Assembly (NCBI RefSeq): GCF_014203705.1
Contig: NZ_JACHJR010000001.1
Location: 434,001 to 498,000 of the forward strand
Source of the DNA: Kitasatospora gansuensis
GTDB taxonomy: Bacteria; Actinomycetota; Actinomycetes; Streptomycetales; Streptomycetaceae
DNA length: 64,000 nucleotides
Direction: 5' to 3'
The translations under genes were made by a program, and so were the position numbers. Shown here piece after piece: positions 16,786 through 24,740 of this stretch (its first letter is position 1; each line of letters begins with the position of its first letter). The notes beneath the pieces are model-generated. The model did not search any database. It was not told the origin of the DNA and saw only the letters and a program-made list of their open reading frames with translations.

Positions 16786-17060
16786 ATGCCGAAGATCTTG
16801 CGTGTGGAGTTGACGTCTGATCAGGAACGCGAGGTGCGTGAGCATCTGCGGACACGTGATCTCGCGCCGGGTGCCAGACGTCACCGTCCGGGGTGCGGCC
16901 CACCGCTTGGCGGCCGACGGGTTCGACGCGCTGGCGAATGCCCCGCGCCCGGGCCACCCCGCCTCGATCACCCGCGAGGACCGCGAGGTACTGGCCTCGC
17001 AGCCCCGAGCTGAACGACATCGAGCGGGTGTGGCGCTCGGCGAAGTACGAGAAAGCCGCG
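16786..17060 (+). mobile_element. IS630-family transposase remnant
   Basis: A transposase can be pieced together from different frames: an N-terminus MPKILRVELTSDQEREVREH, an HTH/linker RGAAHRLAADGFDALANAPR and PGHPASITREDREVL, then directly the C-terminal SPELNDIERVWRSAKYE. The DDE core between them is gone and frames are broken. An intact IS630 protein is about 330-370 residues; under 100 codons remain. The final piece runs into the end of the VOC gene. Minus-strand LSDAEWALL at about 16650-16700 hints at a second, IS5-like scrap. Confidence 0.65.
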
Positions 17061-17471
17061 TCAGTCGTGCTTGGGCCAGATCGGGCCCTGGTCGGTCCAG
17101 ATGACGCCCTTGTTGCGGCACAGGCAGAAGGGGTGGCCGATCGGGTCGGTGTAGACCTGCCAGCCGTAGCCGTTGGGGCCGTTGAAGTCCTGCCTTAGGG
17201 TCGCGCCGAGGTCGAGGACGCGGCGCTGCTCGGACTCGATCTCGTCCACTTCGAAGTCGAGGTGGAACTGCTTGGGGTGCTCACTGTCGGGCCACTGCGG
17301 AGCGCGGTAGTCGTCCACCCGGATGAATGCCAGCTCGATCTCGCCGAACTGGATGCCGGCCCAGTCCTCGGAGCTGCCTTCCTTGATCGGACGGCCCGTC
17401 ACCTCGGAGTAAAAAGCCGCCAGCTTCATCGTGTCCGGGCAGTCGATGATGAAATCGGTGAGTCGCAGCAT
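17061..17471 (-). CDS. VOC-family protein
   Basis: A 136-residue protein: RLTDFIIDCPDTMKLAAFYS, then the TGRPIKE turn, QFHLDFEVDEIESEQRRVLD and a C-terminal VYTDPIGHPFCLCR. The layout matches the glyoxalase-like CA_C1095-type VOC proteins, with a metal-site His in FHLDF and a C-terminal DPIGHPFC segment. Substrate unknown. The IS630 remnant ends at its 3' end, so the insertion came close but left the frame intact. Confidence 0.82.
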   Translation of the reverse strand: MLRLTDFIIDCPDTMKLAAFYSEVTGRPIKEGSSEDWAGIQFGEIELAFIRVDDYRAPQWPDSEHPKQFHLDFEVDEIESEQRRVLDLGATLRQDFNGPNGYGWQVYTDPIGHPFCLCRNKGVIWTDQGPIWPKHD

Positions 17472-17640
17472 CCCGTGATCTTGCCACAAGCTCACACCCG
17501 ACTTCGAGACAGGCCCTGAGCAGCTCCGCTGAGGTGCGGGAACAGAGAGTTCCTGGGGCTTCGCCCCCAGACCCCGTTCACCAGGGGCGGCCAGGTTTGT
17601 ACCGCAGGTGCAGATCAGCAGCGGACTTCGGCGGAGCCGC

Positions 17641-18897
17641 TTAGGGGCAGCCGGAGTTCCGCCCGCTGCCGCCCCACCAGAAGTACGACCCCCAATCGTC
17701 GGTGTTGTCGAAGTGCGCCTCGATGTCGTAGCAGTCCGGGTGGGTGGCCCAGGCGTCACCCTGGTACCGGGTCATCGTGCCGCGCGGCGAACTCTGGTAG
17801 CGGAGGCTGTGCATGTAGGCGCAGCGCTGCCAGCCCTCGTACGGCCAGTGCCCGTTGCCCATGTCGGTCCGGGTGGTCACGCTGTCCGCCTTGGAGTCCG
17901 CGACCTCGCCGTACCACTTCACCGCTGCGGCCTCCGAGCGCAGGCCGTCGGTGCTGAACAGGTCGGCCGGGTAGAAGCCGATCCAGGTGTCCTTGACCTT
18001 GACCCACCAGTTTCCCTCCCAGAGCTGGACCTTGAGGCGCAGGATCCGCTGGGGGCCGTCGAGCTCGCTGGTCCGGCTCAGCAGCGCGCCGGGGTGGATG
18101 GTGTCGGCGACCTGTACCCAGCCCTCCACGTTCTGGTTGTAGCCGCCCAGGCGTTTGCCGTGCTTCGTGTAGTTGTTGGTGGTGAAGAAGACGAACAGGT
18201 GGGGCAGCCAGTCCCCGTTCAGGTCGTGGTACTCCTGGCAGCCGACCTCGATCGTCTGATGGTTCGTCCCGGAGCCCCGAGTGAGCAGCAGTTGGCCGAG
18301 CTAGAACTCGTCCGAGCGGAACACGTACGGATCCCAGACGTTGATGACGCCGTCCGTCCCGTAGCAGGTCACCGCCTGCGCGGTGGCGGCGTACTTGTGG
18401 TCGCCGCCGTCCTCGGGCGGGAGGACCTCGCGGGCGTCGGCGGGGAGCCCGAGCCGGTTCGCCCGCCGCCCCTTGGCCAGCCAGTCGTTCAGCCCGACCA
18501 CGGGGGTGATCCGCTCGATGGGCGTGCGCACCACCGGTACGGTACCGGGCGGCCCGAGTTCGGCACCGTGCAGCTCCAGCTCGAACCGAACGGGTTCACC
18601 TCGCCGTTCACCTTCCGGGGCTTCGTCCGCCTCGTGCTCACCCGGCGGCGCGGCCGGCAGTCGGCCACCCCCGAGCTGGGACTCCACCGGGATCCAGTCG
18701 AGCTCCTGCCCCGCGGGCGTGACCGTCCGGGCAACCACCTCCCGCTGCGCGTACCGGTCGGTGAGGTACCGATGGATCTCCGCCAGCCGTTCGGCAGCGG
18801 CTTTCGCCCGCTCCTGTGGGCCGAGTACCCGATTGGGTCGGCCGAGATCCTCGTGCCGATCGTCGTGGGGGTTCCGTGCCAAGCGTCCGCCACCCAT
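17641..18897 (-). pseudogene. Neprosin-family protease gene with in-frame amber codon
   Basis: From ATG 18897 the frame gives an N-terminal propeptide-like half ending VINVWDPYVFRSDEF, then TAG at 18301-18303. The same frame continues with LGQLLLTRGSGTNHQTIEVG and the full neprosin domain: CQEY..., WWVKVKDTWIGFYPADLF, KWYGEV and GGSGRNSGCP at the end. Both family glutamates (TIEVG and WYGEV) lie after the stop. Total length is 418 residues if the TAG is read as sense, normal for the family. Neprosins cleave after proline. No clear signal peptide. It is otherwise undamaged, so the stop is recent or a sequencing error. Confidence 0.75.
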
Positions 18898-18973
18898 GTC
18901 CGGATCCTCTCGGAAGTGCGTGCTGAGCGTTGCGTGCCGTCCGGCTTCAGCGTAGCGGTATGTGTTCAAACAA

Positions 18974-20521
18974 CTACGAAAGAGGAGCTCGGGCTCTCTC
19001 GCGAGGATCGAAGCAGGGACGGGGCAACAGGAACGAAGCCGCGAGGGCCGCCGCGAGCAGGGCGGTTCCGGTCCACGACGTGATCTGCATGGTCGCGCTG
19101 TGGTCGGCCACCACGGCGGTCCGTACGGCCTGGTCGGGGGCGCCGGTCGGCTGCCCGCCGAGTGCGCCGAAGAACACGGTGCCCAGGACGGCGACGCCCA
19201 GCGCGCTGCCGAGCTGCTGGACGGCGGTGATGGATCCGGAGGCGGAGCCGCTCTCGTGCGGTTCGACGGCGCCGAGCACGGTGTCGAAGAACGGCCCCAT
19301 GACCAGGCCCATGCCCAGGCCCGCAAGGACCAGCGCCGGCGTGAGGTGCCACGGCGTGACACCGGTGCCGGCCGTGTTCAGGGTGACGGCGAGGGTGGCG
19401 ATGCCCAGGGCCATGACCACGAGCCCGGTCTGGATGACCCGGCGCCCGAGCCGCTCGACAATGCCGAACCGCTCGGCGACCTGGACCGCGGCGAAGCCGA
19501 GCACCATGCCCAGCGACCAGGGCAGGCTGGCCAGCCCCGCCCGCAGCGGGGTGAGGCCGAGGCCGGACTGCAGGAACAGGCTGAGCACCAGCGAGAAGCC
19601 GGCCACCGCCGCGAAGAACACCGCACCGGTCACCAGCCCGGCGGAGAAGGCCCGCTTGCGGAACAGGCCCGGCAGCACGAGCGGATCGCCACCCGCCCCG
19701 GCCACCCGCAGCTCGTACCGGCCGAAGATCACGAACAGCCCGACCCCGGCCGCCATCGACACGAACGTCCAGACCGGCCAACCGAGTTCACGACCCTGCA
19801 CCAGCGGGAGCACCAGCAGCAACGCGGCCAGCGAGGCCAGCCCGGCGCCCACGAGGTCGAGCCGGGGCCGCTGCGCGGCGCGTGACTCCGGCAGGAACTT
19901 CCAGCCGCCCAGCAAGGCGAGCAGACCGAGCGGCAGGTTGATCAGAAAGATCATGCGCCAGCCGGAGCCGAAGAAGTCGGCATCGACCAGAGCACCGGCC
20001 AGCACCGGGCCGCCCACGGTCGACAGGGCCATCACCGGGCCGAACAGGCCGAACGCCCGCCCGACCTCCGGTCCGTCGAACATCTCCTTGATGATGCCCA
20101 GACCCTGAGGGATCATCACCGCGCCGAACAGGCCCTGCAGTCCGCGGGCGCCGATCAGCATCCCCGGCGACCAGGAAACCGCGCAGAGCAGGGAGGCGGT
20201 GGTGAAGCCGAGCGCGCCGATCAGGAACATCCGCTTGCGGCCCACGATGTCACCGAGGCGTCCGCCGGTGATCAGGCCGACCGCCATCGCCAGCGCGTAC
20301 GCGGCTCCCAGCCACTGCACCGTGGCAGCGCCGCCGCCCAGGCCGGCCCGGATCGAAGGTGCCGCGACATTGGCGATCAACGCGTCCAGCATGTCCATCG
20401 CCTCGGCGGCGAGCAGCACCCCCAGCGCGACCCAGCGCCAGCGGTACGGTGCGCGGGTGAGCTCCGCAGCGGGGGGAACGGAAGTGCGGACGGCAACACC
20501 GTCCGCGGGAAAGTCAGACAC
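18974..20521 (-). CDS. MFS drug-exporter (DHA2/EmrB-QacA type)
   Basis: A 515-residue membrane transporter with about 14 hydrophobic helices. Characteristic motifs: LDALIANVAAPSI in TM1 (motif D1-like), GRLGDIVGRKRMF (motif A), RGLQGLFGAVMIPQGL (motif B region) and GPVLAGALVD (motif C of antiporters). Proton-driven export of a lipophilic drug or metabolite is the family role. GTG 20521 is preceded by AAAGGGA. No regulator is adjacent on the same strand. Confidence 0.9.
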   Translation of the reverse strand: MSDFPADGVAVRTSVPPAAELTRAPYRWRWVALGVLLAAEAMDMLDALIANVAAPSIRAGLGGGAATVQWLGAAYALAMAVGLITGGRLGDIVGRKRMFLIGALGFTTASLLCAVSWSPGMLIGARGLQGLFGAVMIPQGLGIIKEMFDGPEVGRAFGLFGPVMALSTVGGPVLAGALVDADFFGSGWRMIFLINLPLGLLALLGGWKFLPESRAAQRPRLDLVGAGLASLAALLLVLPLVQGRELGWPVWTFVSMAAGVGLFVIFGRYELRVAGAGGDPLVLPGLFRKRAFSAGLVTGAVFFAAVAGFSLVLSLFLQSGLGLTPLRAGLASLPWSLGMVLGFAAVQVAERFGIVERLGRRVIQTGLVVMALGIATLAVTLNTAGTGVTPWHLTPALVLAGLGMGLVMGPFFDTVLGAVEPHESGSASGSITAVQQLGSALGVAVLGTVFFGALGGQPTGAPDQAVRTAVVADHSATMQITSWTGTALLAAALAASFLLPRPCFDPRERARAPLS

Positions 20522-20728
20522 AGAGGTCCCTTTCTCAGAAAGATCACGAGAGAAAGAGACGCACCGGGCACGACCGGCGAGCCGGTGTGCTGAGAGCGCA
20601 AGCCCCGCCCGGACTAACCAATACCGGGAACAGTGTTTTCGCGCGTCACTACCGATCCACGGTAACAGACCGCGCCGGACGGGGTGCCGACGCCCGTACG
20701 CTCGGCGCCGGCACCCCCGTCCCCGCCG

Positions 20729-21946
20729 TCAGCAGTCGGGGATCACCGTGCCGTTGTTGTCCTTGGCGACATCGTTGCCCCAGCGCGACAGGTAGAACGC
20801 CGACACCCACTGACCCCCCGCGCCGACGTCCGGATCGGTCTTCAACCACCAGTGGTTGAAGCTCCCACCACTGGCGATCTCCCGCCCCCACGCCTTGCAG
20901 AACACGTAGTTGGTGCCCTGATACAACGTCCCGGTCGCCGCCGTACTGCTCGGCGAACCGAACACCGACGCACTCGCGAACGTGTCCACCCAGTACTTGC
21001 CGGTCGCCGGCGGAGCCCCGCCGCCCGCGCAGTCGGGGATCACGGTGCCGTTGTTGTCCTTGGCCACGTCATTGCCCCAGCGCGAGAGGTAGAACGCCGA
21101 CACCCACTGACCCCCCGGACCGACGTCCGGATCGGTCTTCAACCACCAGTGATTGAAGCTCCCACCACTGGCGATCTCCCGCCCCCACGCCTTGCAGAAC
21201 ACGTAGTTGGTGCCCTGATAGAGCGTCCCCGTCACCGCCGTACTGCTCGGCGAACCGAACACCGACGCACTCGCGAACGTGTCCACCCAGTACTGTCCAC
21301 CACCCGACGGCGGCGGAGTGGTGGAGCCACCACCGGGACCGTACAGCCGGATTGAGCCGTAGTAGTCACCGTGCGAGTAGAGCGTCGCCACCTGGACGTA
21401 GCCGCCGGAGTACGGGGCCTCGGCGATGTAGCCCTGGCCGAGGTAGATCGCCACGTGGTGGATGCCGGCGGCGGTGTCGCCGTAGAACACCAGGTCACCG
21501 GGGAGCAGTGGGGCGAGCCCGTCGCCCCGGTAGTAGCGGGCGACCGCGCGGGAGGAGGGCCACTGGGTGTACGTCGTTCCGTTGATCACGTCGGCGCCGA
21601 CCGCGAGGTAGTAGGCGTAGCGGACCATGCCGGAGCAGTCGAGTCCGCGGACGTGGCAGTCGTTGGGTGCGCCGTTGGAGGCGTCGCAACTGCCGTACGA
21701 GAGGCCGGGTTGGGCGCCGTGGCCGCCGCCCCAGGAGTAGGGGGTGCCGATCAATCCGCAGGCGGCGTTGACCGCGGCGGCGGCCTGCGGGGCGGCACCG
21801 GAGGCGAGCACGCCGCAGGCGGGGGCCGCCTGGGCGGGCTGGACGCCCGCGAAGAAGATCGCGCAGGAGGCGATGACGGAGAGCAGGGCGGCGTATCTCA
21901 AGGGGCGAAGTATCCACCGTGGCACCAGGTTTACGCGCGTAGTCAC
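20729..21946 (-). CDS. Secreted NlpC/P60 peptidoglycan hydrolase with two tandem C-terminal repeats
   Basis: About 405 residues. The signal peptide (ILRPLRYAALLSVIASCAIF, ending VQPAQA) leads to an NlpC/P60 domain: catalytic Cys in LDCSGMVRYAYY, His in HHVAIYLGQ. After a Gly/Thr/Pro linker come two almost identical ~90-residue modules (YWVDTFASASVFGSPSSTA, then GTLYQGTNYVFCKAWGREI) that resemble SH3-type wall-binding domains. GTG 21946 is chosen as start; TTG 21994 is possible. It probably cleaves stem peptides in the cell wall. Confidence 0.85.
   Translation of the reverse strand: MTTRVNLVPRWILRPLRYAALLSVIASCAIFFAGVQPAQAAPACGVLASGAAPQAAAAVNAACGLIGTPYSWGGGHGAQPGLSYGSCDASNGAPNDCHVRGLDCSGMVRYAYYLAVGADVINGTTYTQWPSSRAVARYYRGDGLAPLLPGDLVFYGDTAAGIHHVAIYLGQGYIAEAPYSGGYVQVATLYSHGDYYGSIRLYGPGGGSTTPPPSGGGQYWVDTFASASVFGSPSSTAVTGTLYQGTNYVFCKAWGREIASGGSFNHWWLKTDPDVGPGGQWVSAFYLSRWGNDVAKDNNGTVIPDCAGGGAPPATGKYWVDTFASASVFGSPSSTAATGTLYQGTNYVFCKAWGREIASGGSFNHWWLKTDPDVGAGGQWVSAFYLSRWGNDVAKDNNGTVIPDC
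20732..21294 (-). repeat. Tandem duplication of ~266 bp
   Basis: Bases 20732-20997 and 21029-21294 are near-identical copies 297 bases apart, differing at only a handful of positions by eye. They encode the two C-terminal modules of the NlpC/P60 protein. The high DNA identity, even at silent sites, suggests a recent duplication or ongoing gene conversion. Confidence 0.9.
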
Positions 21947-22037
21947 AGGGCCGTCCAAGTCTGTGGGGACCGGGGATTGTTGGCGGTCATTCAAGCACCG
22001 GCGCGGCGGCCGCCGATAGCCCTTCGGTCCACACTCC

Positions 22038-22640
22038 TCAACGACGCGTCAGGTCGGCCAGCAACACCCTGACGGCCCGTCGGGTGCCCGCCGCCATGTC
22101 GACGGCGCCGGGGTCGAGCAGCCACTGCACCTGGAGCCCGTCCATCACCGCGACGATCGCGGCGGCCACCGAGCCGACGTCGAACTCGGCCTGCAGCTCC
22201 CCGAGTTCGGCCGCCTCGACGAGGGCCTCGGCGACCATCGCCCGCAGGCCCCGGTACCGCTCCCGGAAGTAGCTCTGGGCCGGGTGCCCGTCCGTGACGC
22301 TCTCCGCCGAGAGCACGGTGTACAGCCGGACGATCCCCTCCCGTTCGGCGTTGTGCCGGGCGGTGTCCACCAAGTGGTCCAGGAAGGCCAGCCCGCGCGG
22401 CCGTTCGGTGCCGAGCTGCTCGATGTCCGACTCGTCGCGCAGCGCCAGCACCCCGCTCAACAGCGCGGTCTTGGACCGGAAGTGGTGCAGCAGCCCGGCC
22501 TGGGTGAGCCCCACCCGGTCGGCTATCTCGGCCAGCGAGGCGTGGTGGTAGCCCCGGGTGGCGAAGGTCTCCATCGCCACCCGCAGGATCTCCTCGCGCC
22601 GGCTCGCAGCGGCCGCTCTGACGGCCTGTCCGTTCTTCAT
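22038..22640 (-). CDS. TetR-family repressor
   Basis: A 200-residue repressor from ATG 22640: HTH in RREEILRVAMETFATRGY, then IADRVGLTQAGLLHHF, followed by a ligand domain of the C-terminal type with a conserved ...RLYTVLSAESVTDGHPA helix. It is divergent from the GH3 beta-glucosidase gene, and the intergenic region holds an imperfect 16-bp palindrome, so it is the likely local regulator of the two downstream secreted carbohydrate genes. A CGCCCG/CGGGCG hairpin (22641-22658) abuts its start codon. Confidence 0.9.
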   Translation of the reverse strand: MKNGQAVRAAAASRREEILRVAMETFATRGYHHASLAEIADRVGLTQAGLLHHFRSKTALLSGVLALRDESDIEQLGTERPRGLAFLDHLVDTARHNAEREGIVRLYTVLSAESVTDGHPAQSYFRERYRGLRAMVAEALVEAAELGELQAEFDVGSVAAAIVAVMDGLQVQWLLDPGAVDMAAGTRRAVRVLLADLTRR

Positions 22641-22728
22641 CGCCCGAGTGTACGGGCGACCACCCCGCTGACCACGCGTTACTTCACGGTTAAGTTCAAG
22701 TACTGAAAAAAGCGCCACCGACTACTTA

Positions 22729-22744
22729 CCAACCACTCGGTAGG
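22729..22744. promoter_or_regulatory. Imperfect palindrome, candidate TetR operator
   Basis: CCAACCACTCGGTAGG is a 16-bp imperfect inverted repeat (6 of 8 positions symmetric) in A/T-richer promoter sequence between the divergent TetR and GH3 genes. Its size and place suit a TetR dimer controlling both promoters. Confidence 0.5.
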
Positions 22745-22805
22745 TCTGCTTTCATGCTTGCTGCCACGCACCTCCGGCACCCCACCCAGGACTGGAGACA
22801 CCTGC

Positions 22806-24695
22806 ATGCACCGGCCCACCCTGCTCACTTCGCTGACCCTCGCCGCAACCGTCGCCGCCGGCGCCCTCGCTGTCGTACCGTCAGCGGCCACCACCACCGC
22901 GCCCTACCTCAACTCCCACCAGCCGGTGGAGCGTCGGGTGAACGACCTGCTGGCCCGGATGACGCCGGCGGAGAAGATCGGCCAGATGACCCAAGCCGAA
23001 CGCAACGCGGTCGACGGCGACCAGGCCAAGATCACCGAGCTCGGCCTCGGCTCGCTGCTCTCCGGCGGCGGCTCCACCCCCACCCCCAACACCCCGGCCG
23101 CCTGGGCCGACATGATCGACGGCTACCAGGCCCGTGCGCTGGCCACCCGGCTGCGCATCCCGCTGCTCTACGGCGTGGACTCGGTGCACGGCCATGGCAA
23201 CCTGGTCGGCGCCACCGTCTTCCCGCACAACATCGCCCTCGGAGCCACCCGCGACCCGGAGTTGGTCCGCGAAGCCGCCCACATCACCGCGACCGAGACC
23301 CGGGCCACCGGCCCGCAGTGGGTGTTCGCCCCGTGCCTGTGCGTGGCCCGGGACGACCGCTGGGGCCGCACCTACGAGAGCTTCGGCGAGGACCCGGATC
23401 TGGTCACCAGCCTGGAGACCGCGATCGACGGCTTCCAGGGCCGGGGCGCAGGCCAACTCGACCGCCCCGACCGGGTGCTGGCCACCGCGAAGCACTTCGC
23501 GGGCGACGGCGACACCACCTACGGCTCCTCGGCCGGTGACTACAAGCTGGACCAGGGCGTCACCATCACCTCCCGCGAACGGTTCCGCCGGATCGACCTG
23601 GCGCCGTACGTCGCGGCGGTCCGGGAGCACCGGGTCGGCAGCATCATGCCCTCCTACTCCAGCGTGGACTGGACCGAGGACGGCGTCGGCAACCCGGTGA
23701 AGATGAGCGCCCACCACGAGCTGCTGACCGAGGTGCTCAAGCAGAAGATCGGCTTCGACGGCTTCCTGATCAGCGACTGGGACGCGATCAACCAACTCCC
23801 CGGCGACTACCCGACCCAGGTCCGCACGGCGGTCAACGCGGGCCTGGACATGTTCATGGTGCCGTACAGCGCCGGCAAGTTCGAGCAGGCGCTGCTCGCC
23901 GAGGTGACGAGCGGTCAGGTGAGCACCGCCCGGATCGACGACGCCGTCCGCCGGATCCTCCGCGCCAAGTTCGAACTCGGCCTGTTCGAGCACCCGTTCA
24001 CCGACCGCCGGTACGCGGGCACCATCGGTTCGCCCGAGCACCGCGCCGTGGCCCGGGAGGCCGTCGCCAAGTCCCAGGTGCTGCTGAAGAACGACCACCG
24101 CGCGCTGCCGCTCGACCGCTCGCAGCGGATCTACGTGGCGGGCGCCAACGCCGACAACCCCGGTAACCAGGCCGGTGGTTGGACGGTCAGCTGGCAGGGC
24201 GCCTCCGGCGACACCATCCCCGCCACCACCGTCCTGGAGGGCATCCGGCAGTACGCCCCGGACACCGCCTACAGCCTGGACGCCTCCGCCCCCACCGCCG
24301 GGTACCAGGTCGGCATCGTGGTGGTCGGCGAGACCCCGTACGCCGAGGGCGTCGGCGACGTCGGCAACCACGGCCACACCCTCGCGCTCTCGGCCGCCGA
24401 CCAGGCCAACATCGACAAGGTCTGCTCGGCCATCGCCACCTGCGTGGTGCTGGACGTGGCCGGGCGTCCGCAGATCGTCACGGACCAACTGCCCAAGCTG
24501 GACGCCCTCGTGATGTCCTGGCTGCCCGGCAGCGAGGGCGGCGGCGTGGCCGACGTGCTGTTCGGCGAGCGCGGCTTCACCGGGAAGCTCCCGGTCAGCT
24601 GGCCGCGCAGCGAGGCCCAGGAGCCGATCAACGTCGGCGACCGCGACTACGACCCCCTGTTCCGGTACGGCTTCGGCCTGACCACCCGCCACTGA
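22806..24695 (+). CDS. Secreted glycoside hydrolase family 3 beta-glucosidase
   Basis: A 629-residue exported enzyme. Signal peptide TLLTSLTLAATVAAGALAVV with an Ala-rich cleavage region; mature N-terminus VERRVNDLLARMTPAEKIGQ is classical GH3. The nucleophile is Asp324 in GFLISDWDAI; KHFAGDG is the conserved loop in the barrel. The second (alpha/beta sandwich) domain runs from about residue 410. The C-terminal fibronectin-like domain of many GH3 enzymes is missing, as in ExoP/barley-ExoI-like glucan exo-hydrolases. It should release glucose from beta-glucans. A GGAG lies before ATG 22806. Followed by the lectin/beta-helix gene after 45 bases. Confidence 0.9.
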   Translation: MHRPTLLTSLTLAATVAAGALAVVPSAATTTAPYLNSHQPVERRVNDLLARMTPAEKIGQMTQAERNAVDGDQAKITELGLGSLLSGGGSTPTPNTPAAWADMIDGYQARALATRLRIPLLYGVDSVHGHGNLVGATVFPHNIALGATRDPELVREAAHITATETRATGPQWVFAPCLCVARDDRWGRTYESFGEDPDLVTSLETAIDGFQGRGAGQLDRPDRVLATAKHFAGDGDTTYGSSAGDYKLDQGVTITSRERFRRIDLAPYVAAVREHRVGSIMPSYSSVDWTEDGVGNPVKMSAHHELLTEVLKQKIGFDGFLISDWDAINQLPGDYPTQVRTAVNAGLDMFMVPYSAGKFEQALLAEVTSGQVSTARIDDAVRRILRAKFELGLFEHPFTDRRYAGTIGSPEHRAVAREAVAKSQVLLKNDHRALPLDRSQRIYVAGANADNPGNQAGGWTVSWQGASGDTIPATTVLEGIRQYAPDTAYSLDASAPTAGYQVGIVVVGETPYAEGVGDVGNHGHTLALSAADQANIDKVCSAIATCVVLDVAGRPQIVTDQLPKLDALVMSWLPGSEGGGVADVLFGERGFTGKLPVSWPRSEAQEPINVGDRDYDPLFRYGFGLTTRH

Positions 24696-24740
24696 TCCCC
24701 CACGCTCACGCCCGGTCCCCCACCTCAGGAGCGAACACCC

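Noticed and set aside
8531..18303. Amber suppression, because two otherwise intact frames are cut by TAG
   Set aside because: Only two cases, normal genes here also end in TAG, and no suppressor tRNA was seen; independent mutations are simpler.
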